The position numbers and the translations under genes are program-made. From NCBI GenBank assembly GCA_049515555.1, contig JBEKTY010000049.1, positions 1-45,932 on the forward strand: 45,932 bases of DNA, given 5' to 3'. The notes under the pieces were generated by a model. The model searched no databases. It was not told the origin of the DNA and worked only from the letters and a program-made list of their open reading frames with translations. Origin of the DNA: JBEKTY01 sp049515555 (lineage in GTDB: Bacteria > Planctomycetota > Planctomycetia > Pirellulales > Thermoguttaceae). This document shows, in pieces, positions 16,755 through 25,065 of the stretch (positions within the stretch are counted from its first letter, which is position 1; the number at the start of each line of letters is the position of its first letter).

Positions 16755-18626
16755 ATGACACGTGTGATAATTCGCTGGGCCGCATTGGCATTCGCCCTGG
16801 CCGCCGATCTGTGTGGCGCCGGCGAGCCGCCGAAGGCCGACCTGTATGTGGCCGTCGACGGCAAGGACGACAACCCCGGCACGGCGGAATCGCCCTTGGC
16901 CAGCCTTGCCCGGGCACGCGACCTGCTGCGCCCGCGTTTGGCGGCCGGGATGAACTCCGACCTGCTGGTGCTGATCCGCGGCGGGACGTATCGGCTACGG
17001 CAACCGCTGGTCTTTACGCCGGAAGACTCGGGAACCGACCGGCACACCGTCACCTACGCCGCCTGGCCGGGCGAGAAGGTCGTGCTGAGCGGCGGCAGGC
17101 GGATCAGCGGTTGGCAGCCTGGGCAGGGCCGGCTTTGGACCGTGGAACTTCCCGAGGTCAAAGCCGGCCAGTGGTACTTTCGCCAGTTGTTTGTTGACGG
17201 CCGGCGGGCCAACCGGGCCCGCACGCCCAATCCGGGAGAGTGGTGGAAGTTGCGGCCCCGACACAATAGCGACGCCAACGATGCCACGGTGACCTTGAGC
17301 CTGGATCATCCCCTTCGGGCGTGGAAGAACGTCTCCGACGTCGAGGTAACCTGGATCAATAACAATGACGGCACGCGCAAACGCCTGGGATGCGTCAACG
17401 AGGCGGACAACACGTTCACCCTCCCGCCACCGCACAACTGGCCGCACGGTTTGCCCGGCGAATACAACATCAGCTTTCCCGCGGGCCCTTACGCGTGCTA
17501 TTTCGAGAACGCCGTCGAGATGTTGGACCAGCCGGGCGAGTGGTATCTGGATCGCCGCAGCGGCACGCTTTCCTATTGGCCGCGGGAGGGAGAAGACTTG
17601 ACCCGCACGGAAGTGACGGCGCCGGTGGTCCAGAAATCGCTCCTGGTCGTCGCCGGGACGCCGACGCGGCCGGTGAGAAATCTGCGTTTCAAGGGTATTC
17701 ATGTAGCGCACGTGGATTGGCCGCTGCCGCCCTATGGATTTACGGCCATGTTCGGGTGCCTGGAGCTTCTGGAACAGAACGAGCCGAAAGGGTCCAAGAA
17801 ATACCGATGGATCGACGCCGCTGTGAGCTTCAGGCATGCCCGCGGCTGTGACTTCCTCGACGGAGGCATCGCTCACGCGGGCGGCATCGGACTGAGCCTG
17901 CTCGGCGGCTGTGCCGGGAACACGATCGAAGGCAACGAGATCTGCGGTCTGGGCGGGGGCGGCATCACGGCCGGTGGAATCCGCAACCGCGACACCTGGC
18001 AGTGGGCCGACCCGCTGGGCCCCGATGAGCACAAGGGCTACCGCATCGCCAACAACCACATCCATGACTGCGGCTTGGACTACTTTGGCGCCATCGGCAT
18101 CTTCCTGGGCCTGACACAGGACGCCCTGCTGGCCCATAACCTGATCCATGACGTGGCCTACTCGGGCATCGTGGTCAGCGGGAACGAGGCCCCGGGACCG
18201 CCCTTCGCCAGGAACAACACGGTGGCGCACAACCATATCCACGATGTGATGAAGGTGGCGGTGGACGGCGCCGCAATCTACGTTTCCTTTCCCCAAGCCG
18301 GCCGGGGCGCGGCGATCCGCGGCAACTGGATACACGATCTGCGTCGCAATCCGCATAACCCCCGTGATGCCGGACCGTGGAGTGCCGCAGGCATCTATCT
18401 GGATGGAGTCCGGGCCGATTTGGGGTGTCGGGGTTATCGCTTCGAGAAGAACGTGGTGTACGGGACCGAAAGTCCGCTCTTCTTCTGCCAGTGCAGCGAG
18501 AGCGGCAATACCTGGGACGGCAACCTGTTCCAGAAGGTCGCCCCACCCAAGGCAACGCTGGAGGCCATCGCCAACGAGGCCGGGCTCGAGCCGGCGTACC
18601 GGCAGAAGCTATTGGCCAAGCCTTGA
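16755..18626 (+). CDS. Secreted right-handed beta-helix protein, GH141-like
   Basis: A 623-residue protein. A signal peptide (about 1-22, ending CGAG) is followed by DLYVAVDGKDDNPGTAESPL, LASLARARDLLR and IRGGTYRLRQPLVF, the standard opening of GH141-like and related beta-helix proteins. A beta-sandwich insert (about 150-290) precedes the main helix (about 300-580) with repeated NNHIHDCGLDYFGAIGI and HNLIHDVAYSGIVVSGN-type coils. GH141 members act on fucosylated pectin or xylan; the substrate here is not deducible. Catalytic acids are not assignable by eye. ATG at 16755 has AGGAG 8 nt upstream. It converges with the SGNH gene (16-nt gap). Confidence 0.87.
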   Translation: MTRVIIRWAALAFALAADLCGAGEPPKADLYVAVDGKDDNPGTAESPLASLARARDLLRPRLAAGMNSDLLVLIRGGTYRLRQPLVFTPEDSGTDRHTVTYAAWPGEKVVLSGGRRISGWQPGQGRLWTVELPEVKAGQWYFRQLFVDGRRANRARTPNPGEWWKLRPRHNSDANDATVTLSLDHPLRAWKNVSDVEVTWINNNDGTRKRLGCVNEADNTFTLPPPHNWPHGLPGEYNISFPAGPYACYFENAVEMLDQPGEWYLDRRSGTLSYWPREGEDLTRTEVTAPVVQKSLLVVAGTPTRPVRNLRFKGIHVAHVDWPLPPYGFTAMFGCLELLEQNEPKGSKKYRWIDAAVSFRHARGCDFLDGGIAHAGGIGLSLLGGCAGNTIEGNEICGLGGGGITAGGIRNRDTWQWADPLGPDEHKGYRIANNHIHDCGLDYFGAIGIFLGLTQDALLAHNLIHDVAYSGIVVSGNEAPGPPFARNNTVAHNHIHDVMKVAVDGAAIYVSFPQAGRGAAIRGNWIHDLRRNPHNPRDAGPWSAAGIYLDGVRADLGCRGYRFEKNVVYGTESPLFFCQCSESGNTWDGNLFQKVAPPKATLEAIANEAGLEPAYRQKLLAKP

Positions 18627-18642
18627 TAGCAAGCGTCGGACG

Positions 18643-19866
18643 CTAATTGGCCACGAACTGCATGATCCGCATCGCGTGGCCGAACCCGTGGGTCTTCGGG
18701 CTGATGCGGAGCACCAGTGTGTGCGGGCCGGGGGGCAGGTCGGTGCCCAACATCACCGTGCGGGGATAGTGCAGCCCCTGGCTGAAGGCGTGCAGCAGGT
18801 TCACTTCCGTCGGCTCCCGGCCGTCCACGCGGGCTTCCACCACCCCGGCGTCCGGACCGGCCACAATATAGGCTCCCACCGCCGTGCCCGTGAACTTGAG
18901 GGTCAGCTCCGCCCCCGGCTCGTCCGCCGAGAGCATGGGGATGTGCGTGAAGCGGCTTCGCGTCGAGCCCTTCAGATCCTTCCACGCCGGCACCGCCAGC
19001 CGCCAGCCCTGCTTGACGGCCGCCTGCTTGGGATCGACGAATCGGCCGTTGGCGTAGCACAGCGGGTCCAGCGGCTGCGGCATGGGGTAATCGACCGTCG
19101 CCGCGCCGGCCGCCGGCGGCACGCGCCACGCCCGGCTCAGCAGCTCGTCGATCATCCCGGCACAGATGGCGTTTCCCAGCGGGGCCGGGTGTACCCCGCC
19201 GAACTTCTCCCACGTCAGCTTGCCGGCGGCGATCAGCTCCGTCACCTCCTTGGCCAGGTGGATGGTCGAGATGCCGTAATGCCGGGCCACCTCTTCATGG
19301 CTGGCAATGGTTAACGGCACCCGGCCGGCGCGATAGGCCGCCATCATGTCCGGGTTGACGAAGTAGGTGATTACGATGTCCATTTTCGGGTTGTGCCGCC
19401 GCGCCTGGCGCAGTATGCCCTCCAGGCCGCGGATGCACTCGCGGCGGGCGTGGTGCGCGTCCTGGTCGTCGTTGACGGCGAACTCGATGAAGAACAGGTC
19501 CACCGGCCCCTGGCTGAGCACGTCGCTGTGGAGCCGGAACGCGCCGCTGGTCGAGCAGGTCGACGCGATGCCAGCGGCGGTGAAGACGAACTTCGTGTTG
19601 GGGAACCGCCGCTTGAGGATCTCGCAGACCAGGGGCCGGTAGCCTTCCATCTCGGTGATCGAGCCGCCGATAAAGGCCACGTGCCCCTTCCTCGCCCGCT
19701 CGAACTGGAGCCTTGCGTTGGCCAGGCTGCCGCGGAGACACTCGTTCCCCGCGCACGCCGCCTGCCCCTCGGCGGCCTGCAAGCCGGCCGCACCCCGCGG
19801 GCCGAGGGCCGCGATTACCACGCCCAGAAGCACCCCGAAGATCAAGTTTCGTTTCACGGCAGTCAT
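18643..19866 (-). CDS. Secreted SGNH/GDSL hydrolase with C-terminal beta domain
   Basis: A 407-residue exported esterase-type protein. After the leader (FGVLLGVVIAALGPRGAAG) come block I FIGGSITEMEGY (nucleophile Ser in GGS), the Gly block TAAGIASTCS, the Asn block EFAVNDDQD, and block V FGGVHPAPLGN with the catalytic DxxH-like His. Residues about 250-407 form a beta-rich accessory domain (AELTLKFTGTAVGAYIVAG). Likely a carbohydrate deacetylase or acylesterase of the cell envelope. The ATG at 19866 abuts GGGAG with no spacing; the GTG at 19857 has that site 9 nt upstream and may be the real start. Confidence 0.88.
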   Translation of the reverse strand: MTAVKRNLIFGVLLGVVIAALGPRGAAGLQAAEGQAACAGNECLRGSLANARLQFERARKGHVAFIGGSITEMEGYRPLVCEILKRRFPNTKFVFTAAGIASTCSTSGAFRLHSDVLSQGPVDLFFIEFAVNDDQDAHHARRECIRGLEGILRQARRHNPKMDIVITYFVNPDMMAAYRAGRVPLTIASHEEVARHYGISTIHLAKEVTELIAAGKLTWEKFGGVHPAPLGNAICAGMIDELLSRAWRVPPAAGAATVDYPMPQPLDPLCYANGRFVDPKQAAVKQGWRLAVPAWKDLKGSTRSRFTHIPMLSADEPGAELTLKFTGTAVGAYIVAGPDAGVVEARVDGREPTEVNLLHAFSQGLHYPRTVMLGTDLPPGPHTLVLRISPKTHGFGHAMRIMQFVAN

Positions 19867-20248
19867 CTCCCGACGATGTTCTCTTGCGACGCTGTTGTCT
19901 TGCGTTTCATCCTACATTACCGGTAGTTATTCCTCAATGGCCGGCAGGCCGTTGAGACTCAGACTGCAGCGCGACGGCCACCAGATCACCGGATGATCCG
20001 GCAAGCAAACCAACCTATCTTGATATTCTGCGGCAATACACCACAATGAGCCGGCGACAACCTTGGGCTGGCCTGAAAGAATTGGTGTTGGGCCCGTGCT
20101 CGAACAGTGAAATCTGCCCGCCGGGCACTTGATGGCTGCCGGGGCGTCAAGCACAATAACGGCTGGTGTTCGGCCTGGGCGAGATCGAAAAAGTTGCGGG
20201 CAGTGCCGCGAGGATGCCTTCCCGTGAAAAATGAAGGAGACAAACACC
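19867..20248. other. Divergent intergenic region, no gene seen
   Basis: This 382-nt region lies between the divergent SGNH and PQQ-like genes and should hold both promoters. No convincing -35/-10 pair, palindromic repeat or conserved small ORF was found. AAGGAG at 20234-20239 is the ribosome binding site of the PQQ-like gene. Confidence 0.5.
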
Positions 20249-22387
20249 ATGTTCGTGAGAATCGCTATCGTCGTGTGCGCCGCGCTCGCGCTGCTTCCGG
20301 CCCTTGATGCTTCCGGGAAAGATGCCCGTTCACGGGGACTGTCCCCATTTTCGTGCGACGAAAACGGGACTGTCCCCTTCGGTCCCGTCGGGTGGCGCGG
20401 GAACCTGACAGGGCTGTTCCCGGACGTCAAGGTTCCCGTCGAGTGGTCCCTCATCTCGACCGGGCCCACGGAAGGAATGAAGTGTGCCGCGACGGCCCCG
20501 GACGACGGCAGCGACAAGGACGTTGTACCCGTGGACAAGGGACTGCCGGCGAAGTGGTTGGTGCTCGGGCCGCTGGCCGTCAACGACGGGAGCGCGGACT
20601 TCGCTAAGGAGTTGGTTCCCGGCGAGGCGAATCTCAGCCCGAAATCCGGCGACAAGGTGGGCGATCTCCGGTGGCAGCCCGCCGAGCCCGCCGGCGACGG
20701 CGTGAGCTTCCTGACCGTCAACACGAGCGGCGCCAAGGGAAAGACCAACCAGGGGGCGCTTGCAATCACACACCTCTTCACCCGCTCCGCCGGCAAGCTC
20801 CGCGCCGTTGTCGAGCATCCGGTGCAGATGAAGATGTTCGTCAACGGCAAAGTGGTCTACAACAACGCGAAATACGGCGTGGCCGTGGGAAGCGCGTACG
20901 GGTTGAGCAACAACCGCTGCACGGGCGTCTGGCCCGTCGGGAATTCCTTCGAGTTCGAGGTCGAGCGGGGATGGAATCGCCTGACGGTCAAGCTGATGAG
21001 CACCCCGCGGGCCGGGTGGAACGACCTGATATTCATGATGCGGCTGGGCGACGTGCCCCCCGTGAAGTACCAACGCCGGAACATCCTCTGGGAGACGCCC
21101 TTGCCGGACCACAGTCACGGGGCGCCCATCATCGTGGGCGACAGGATCTTCATCACCAGCGAACCGGATGAGCTGATTTGCATCGACAAGCGGACGGGCG
21201 AAATCCTGTGGGGTGCCACGAACAACTACTACGACGCGACGCCCCGCGCCGAGCGCGACGCCCACCCCGCCTTCAAGGAGAAGATCGAGCCGCTGTCGAA
21301 ACAGCTCCACGCGGAAAAGGACCCCGTGAAGCGCTGGACGGCGCGCAAGAAACTATACGACGCCCTCGTAGAGATCGACAAGAAGAAGTACACCATGCAC
21401 TTCGACGGCCACCTGCAGGGGCACTTTGAAATCGTCGGATTCACCAACACCCCCACCAGCGACGGCAAACACGTCTACTTCTGGAACGGGGCGGGCGTGG
21501 CGGCCTGCTACGACCTGGACGGCAAGCGGCAGTGGATCCGCCGCCTCGACGCGAAGAAGCTCTTCTATTCCGCGGCGCCCGCGGTTATCGGCGGCAGGCT
21601 CGCCGTGTATTTCATGAAGATGTACGGCCTGGACGCCCAGACCGGCCGGACCGCCTGGGAGCAGCCCGCGGTGGACAAGACGCTGGCCTCGCTCCTGTCG
21701 GCACGCCTCGCCGGCGTGGAGGTCTTCATCAGCCAGCAGGGCGAGGTGGTCCGCGCCTCCGACGGCAAGATGCTCTGGAAGAACCCGCACAAGATCAGCA
21801 ACGACACCGGCTGGGCGCCGCCCACGGTCCTCGGCGACGTGATGTACCTTCCATGGTACGGTACAAGCTTGCTGTGGGTCCTCGATTTCGCCGGCTGCAC
21901 GGGCGACGAGTGGAAGCCGAAGGAGGACTCCATCCAGGGGATCGGCGCCGGGTTCCCGCCGCTGGCGAAAGCGCCCCTGGGAATCTCCAGGGAACAGACG
22001 GCGGGCTCGCCGCTGATCTGGGACGGCAAGGCCTACATCATCGACTGGTGCGGCGGGTATTACGTGGTTGACCTGAAGACGAAGAAGACGCTGGTCTGCA
22101 AGGAGCTGCTCCCCAACGGCGACGCCTACTACGTGGCGATGCCCGTCGCGGCCAGTTGCACGCTCGTAGGCAAGCACGTGGTGGTGATGGACAACCAGGG
22201 TCACGCGGCGGTGCTGGAGCCGGGCGGCGCGTGCAAGGAAGTCGCCCGGAACCGCATCGCAATGCAGGTCCAGCGGGATTGGGCCACCACGACCCAGGAA
22301 TACACCGCCTATGCCCCGCCCGTCGCCGACGGCAACCGCATGTACATCCGCGGCGAACGTCACCTGTACTGCATCGGAAGCAACTAG
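20249..22387 (+). CDS. Secreted PQQ-like (WD40-type) beta-propeller protein
   Basis: A 712-residue exported protein. Signal peptide FVRIAIVVCAALALLPALDA is followed by a repeat-derived segment (SRGLSPFSCDENGTVPF), then a beta-sandwich region (about 60-270, with WLVLGPLAVNDGS and VEHPVQMKMFVNGKVVYN resembling a carbohydrate-binding or PA14-like module). The rest is a PQQ-like propeller with blades such as IIVGDRIFITSEPDELICID, KRTGEILWG, YGLDAQTGRTAWE and VVRASDGKMLWKNP. Trp residues in the DG/TG-x-x-LW blade motif are intact. No quinoprotein active-site residues were recognised, so an oxidoreductase role is not claimed; a binding or scaffold role is likely. ATG 20249 has AAGGAG 9 nt upstream. 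Confidence 0.85.
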   Translation: MFVRIAIVVCAALALLPALDASGKDARSRGLSPFSCDENGTVPFGPVGWRGNLTGLFPDVKVPVEWSLISTGPTEGMKCAATAPDDGSDKDVVPVDKGLPAKWLVLGPLAVNDGSADFAKELVPGEANLSPKSGDKVGDLRWQPAEPAGDGVSFLTVNTSGAKGKTNQGALAITHLFTRSAGKLRAVVEHPVQMKMFVNGKVVYNNAKYGVAVGSAYGLSNNRCTGVWPVGNSFEFEVERGWNRLTVKLMSTPRAGWNDLIFMMRLGDVPPVKYQRRNILWETPLPDHSHGAPIIVGDRIFITSEPDELICIDKRTGEILWGATNNYYDATPRAERDAHPAFKEKIEPLSKQLHAEKDPVKRWTARKKLYDALVEIDKKKYTMHFDGHLQGHFEIVGFTNTPTSDGKHVYFWNGAGVAACYDLDGKRQWIRRLDAKKLFYSAAPAVIGGRLAVYFMKMYGLDAQTGRTAWEQPAVDKTLASLLSARLAGVEVFISQQGEVVRASDGKMLWKNPHKISNDTGWAPPTVLGDVMYLPWYGTSLLWVLDFAGCTGDEWKPKEDSIQGIGAGFPPLAKAPLGISREQTAGSPLIWDGKAYIIDWCGGYYVVDLKTKKTLVCKELLPNGDAYYVAMPVAASCTLVGKHVVVMDNQGHAAVLEPGGACKEVARNRIAMQVQRDWATTTQEYTAYAPPVADGNRMYIRGERHLYCIGSN
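20334..20377. repeat. 44-bp palindrome (GGGACTGTCCC family) within PQQ-like gene
   Basis: Outer arms GGGGACTGTCCCC/GGGACTGTCCCC and inner arms TTTTCGT/ACGAAAA surround a GCG centre. It has the same 44-nt architecture as the copy in tex (2931-2974) but with the central base of the outer arm changed to T. It lies directly after the signal peptide cleavage region and is read through in frame. Confidence 0.85.
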
Positions 22388-22441
22388 GGTAGTGATTCAG
22401 AATTCAGCTACCGTATCCCGGATAAACTCGGTAATTTGGGT

Positions 22442-22512
22442 GCCACTGCTGGCTTGCCCAGCAGTGTTGAATCACGATTGGGCGCAACACTGCTGGACAA
22501 GCCAGCAGTGGC
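22442..22512. repeat. Long palindrome, CTGCTGG..CCAGCAG family
   Basis: Arms of 27 nt (22442-22468 and 22486-22512) pair with one mismatch around a 17-nt loop. They share the nested CTGCTGG/CCAGCAG core with 5824-5872 and 9448-9491. It lies 55 nt past the PQQ-like stop, where it could terminate transcription. Confidence 0.85.
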
Positions 22513-22576
22513 GCCCCGCGCATCATCGGAGTACACCCCCCTACGCTCCCAACGATCCCGCCTGGAGAGTCAGCCC

Positions 22577-22747
22577 ATGAACGCCTCGCCGTGGAGTCAA
22601 CCGGCAGCGGTCCGCTTCGCCTGGGACGAGCAGGCGGTGCCCAACCTGATGAACAAGGAAGGCCTGCCGGCATCGACGTTCCGCACCGACCCGCCGCGTG
22701 AATGGTGTCCCCCCATGACTTCCCCCACTACAGGAGACAAGCGATGA
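22577..22747 (+). pseudogene. C-terminal remnant of a sialate O-acetylesterase-like gene
   Basis: A 56-codon frame from ATG 22577 contains VRFAWDEQAVPNLMNKEGLP and ASTFRTD. This is the characteristic end of sialate/9-O-acetylesterase proteins (VRYxW, then NKEGLPASPFRTD). Nothing of the ~450-residue catalytic part is present. A dispersed palindrome lies immediately upstream, so the gene was probably deleted to this stub. The frame overlaps the start of the next gene by 4 nt (ATGA), but it is unlikely to be functional. Confidence 0.6.
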
Positions 22748-24909
22748 GCTGTCGACGGACCAATCTTTGCGCGTTGTTGTGCCTGGCGTCCTGGCTTTCG
22801 GTTCCGGCAGTCGTGGTAGCGGCCCGGGAGGCCGCAAAAGCGGATACGCGACCGGCGCTGGAGATCACCAAGGATACGCTGCTCGATCCGGCGAAGAGCT
22901 ACGGCCCGATCGTCATCAAGGCCTCGAACATCACCCTCGACGGGCGCGGGGCATGGGTGATCGGCGCCACGCGGGGCGAAGCGAAGGACTACAAAGGCGT
23001 GGGCGTGTGGGCCCGGGGCGTGTCGAACGTGACGCTGAAGAACCTCAACGCCAAGGGCTGGGACATCGGGCTGAAAGTCGAACACGGCCGCCATTGGCTC
23101 GTGGAAAACTGCAACTTCTCCGACAACTTTCACTATCCCGAGGCGGGTTGGGGCGAACTCGGCCGCCATGGCGGCATCGTCTTCGAGTTCGTCGATCATT
23201 CCACGCTCCGTAAGAACAAGGCCAACCGCGTGTGGGACGCCTGCATGTTGGCCAACTCGGACGACAATCTGGCGGAGGAGAACGACTTTTCGCACACCTC
23301 GAACACCTGCTTGAGCCTGTGGACTGCCTGCCGCAACCGCATCCTGAAGAACAATCTCAGTTGGGGCATCCGCATCAAGCCCGGCGAGGTCCACGCCCGC
23401 GACTCGGCCTGCGTGATGGTCCAGGCCGGCGCCGACGACAACTACTTCGCCGACAACGACATCACGCACGGCGGCGACGGCGTGTTCATCCGCCCCTATG
23501 CCGGCTGCACCAGCAGCGGCAATGTATTCGAGCGCAACGACGCCTCGTTCGCCAATAACAATTGCATCGAGGCCCAATGCCCGCGCAACACGTATCGCCG
23601 CAACAAGGCCAACCATGGCAGCCACGGCATCTGGGTGGGATGGTCGAACGAGACGATCGTGGAGGACAACGAAGCCTGTTACAACGGTTTGCCCAGCGGC
23701 TTGCACAACGCCCCGTGGGGATTCAAGTACGTGCCGAAGGGGCCGCAGCCGGGCGCCGCCGGCATCATTATGGCCGGCATGTGCAACCATACGCTCTGCC
23801 GCGGCAACAAGTGCATCGGCAATAACGGCGTGGGCATCAGCCTCTTCGGCGACGCCTCGCCGGAGCACAAGTTCACGGCCTTCCACTGGGTCCTGGAGAA
23901 CAACGTCGTCCGCGACAATCGCTGGGGGATCTACATGGAGTTCGCCGACTGGATCGACATGGCCGGCAACATTCTGGAAAACAACCGCGACGGCGACATC
24001 ATCCGGGGCGGCAGCAACACGAACATCTTCATACACCCCGACGATCCGCAGATCACGATGCCGCCCCGCGTAAAGCTGGCGGCGCCGACGGCCGCGAAGG
24101 CGGGCCAGCCGGTTCCCGTGAAACTGGGCCAGGAGGTGCTGTTTGACGCTTCGCTCAGCACCGACCCCGGCGGCAGGGGGCTCTCCTTCCGCTGGGACTT
24201 TACCGACGGGACGACCGCCGCCGGGCCCCGCGTGACGCACGCCTTTGGCAAGATCGGCCTGCACAGCATCGGCATGACGGCCAGCAACGGCCGCTTCTCG
24301 AATCTCGAATACAGGGACTTCCTCGTTTATGAGGACGTCGCGGAACTCGGCACCGAGGGCCAGGCCGCCCAGTGGAGCTGGGGCGAGGTCCAACCGCGGG
24401 ACGGGCTGCACGTCGAGCGCAACCGCGTGACCGCCGTGGGACCGGCGGTGCCCGTTGCCAATCCGCAGACCAAGCTCGAGTTCAGCGACGACCGCCAGGT
24501 GCGCCTGGTGGGCAATTCGTCGTTGGCGCTGCGGGTCGAGCCCTCCGGCAATCCCATCAGCATTCTCTATCCCCGCGCGAAGAACGCCGGCATCCCGCTG
24601 GCGGGCAAGACCCAACTGGTCTTCTGGGCCAAGATGCTCAACACGAACATCCACGCCTGGAAGGGGCTGATGCCCACGCTGACGCTCTACGAATCGCCCA
24701 CCAGGTTCTGCGAGCTCCGGCCCTACGACGACCAGAAGAATTGGCAGGGCGGCGTCGATTGGATCTACAAGTCGGTGCCGCTGCACGGCAACCAGGTCTG
24801 GAAGCTCAAAGGCGAGGTCCCGGCGACGCTGAACTGGGTGACCATCGAGTTCTATCCTTGGGGCGGCGCGCCGTTCCACGCCTGGATCGACGGCATGGCC
24901 ATCAAGTAA
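22744..24909 (+). CDS. Secreted right-handed beta-helix protein with PKD domain
   Basis: A 721-residue protein. Signal peptide (CALLCLASWLSVPAVVVAA) is followed by a parallel beta-helix (about 55-440; coils such as NITLDGRGAWVIGAT, NVTLKNLNAKGWDIGLKVE, NETIVEDNEACYN and HTLCRGNKCIGNNGVGISLF). Next is a PKD/Ig-like domain (about 450-530: VLFDASLSTDPGGRGLSFRW, DFTDGTTAAGPRVTHAFG), then a jelly-roll C-terminal domain (about 545-721, with LVFWAKMLNTNIHAWKGL). NosD/carbohydrate-binding-and-hydrolysis-type helices act on polysaccharides as lyases or hydrolases; no catalytic residues can be assigned. ATG 22744 has AGGAG 7 nt upstream. The long antisense frame across it is a shadow. Confidence 0.87.
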   Translation: MSCRRTNLCALLCLASWLSVPAVVVAAREAAKADTRPALEITKDTLLDPAKSYGPIVIKASNITLDGRGAWVIGATRGEAKDYKGVGVWARGVSNVTLKNLNAKGWDIGLKVEHGRHWLVENCNFSDNFHYPEAGWGELGRHGGIVFEFVDHSTLRKNKANRVWDACMLANSDDNLAEENDFSHTSNTCLSLWTACRNRILKNNLSWGIRIKPGEVHARDSACVMVQAGADDNYFADNDITHGGDGVFIRPYAGCTSSGNVFERNDASFANNNCIEAQCPRNTYRRNKANHGSHGIWVGWSNETIVEDNEACYNGLPSGLHNAPWGFKYVPKGPQPGAAGIIMAGMCNHTLCRGNKCIGNNGVGISLFGDASPEHKFTAFHWVLENNVVRDNRWGIYMEFADWIDMAGNILENNRDGDIIRGGSNTNIFIHPDDPQITMPPRVKLAAPTAAKAGQPVPVKLGQEVLFDASLSTDPGGRGLSFRWDFTDGTTAAGPRVTHAFGKIGLHSIGMTASNGRFSNLEYRDFLVYEDVAELGTEGQAAQWSWGEVQPRDGLHVERNRVTAVGPAVPVANPQTKLEFSDDRQVRLVGNSSLALRVEPSGNPISILYPRAKNAGIPLAGKTQLVFWAKMLNTNIHAWKGLMPTLTLYESPTRFCELRPYDDQKNWQGGVDWIYKSVPLHGNQVWKLKGEVPATLNWVTIEFYPWGGAPFHAWIDGMAIK

Positions 24910-24935
24910 GGCGAGCGGCTTGCAAGCGCCGGGGC

Positions 24936-25063
24936 TCATTGCCGGGCCTTCCACCCGGCAGCGAATGCCGCCAGGCAGGCTTGGCGGAACTTCTCCATCT
25001 CGTCGCCGCTGGCCGTGCATGCTGCCCACGGCAGGTCGTGGGTGATCGGGCCAACGGGTTGCT
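24936..25063 (-). pseudogene. Unidentified C-terminal coding scrap
   Basis: A minus-strand frame encodes GPITHDLPWAACTASGDEME and KFRQACLAAFAAGWKARQ, then TGA at 24938-24936. Third codon positions are almost all G or C and the peptide looks like an ordinary helical protein end. There is no start and no upstream coding continuation; the frame runs into the 3' end of the neighbouring hydrolase gene, which is in another frame. It may be what is left of a deleted gene. A GCCGGG/CCCGGC hairpin lies inside (about 24941-24959). Family not recognised. Confidence 0.3.
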
Positions 25064-25065
25064 CC

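Noticed and set aside
20249..22387. Quinoprotein dehydrogenase assignment for the PQQ-like propeller
   Set aside because: Only propeller blade motifs are visible; no PQQ-binding disulfide or catalytic Asp/Ca site was recognised.
22597..25029. 810-codon minus-strand open frame
   Set aside because: Antisense to the beta-helix/PKD gene, with Arg/Gly/Val-rich nonsense composition and no motif.
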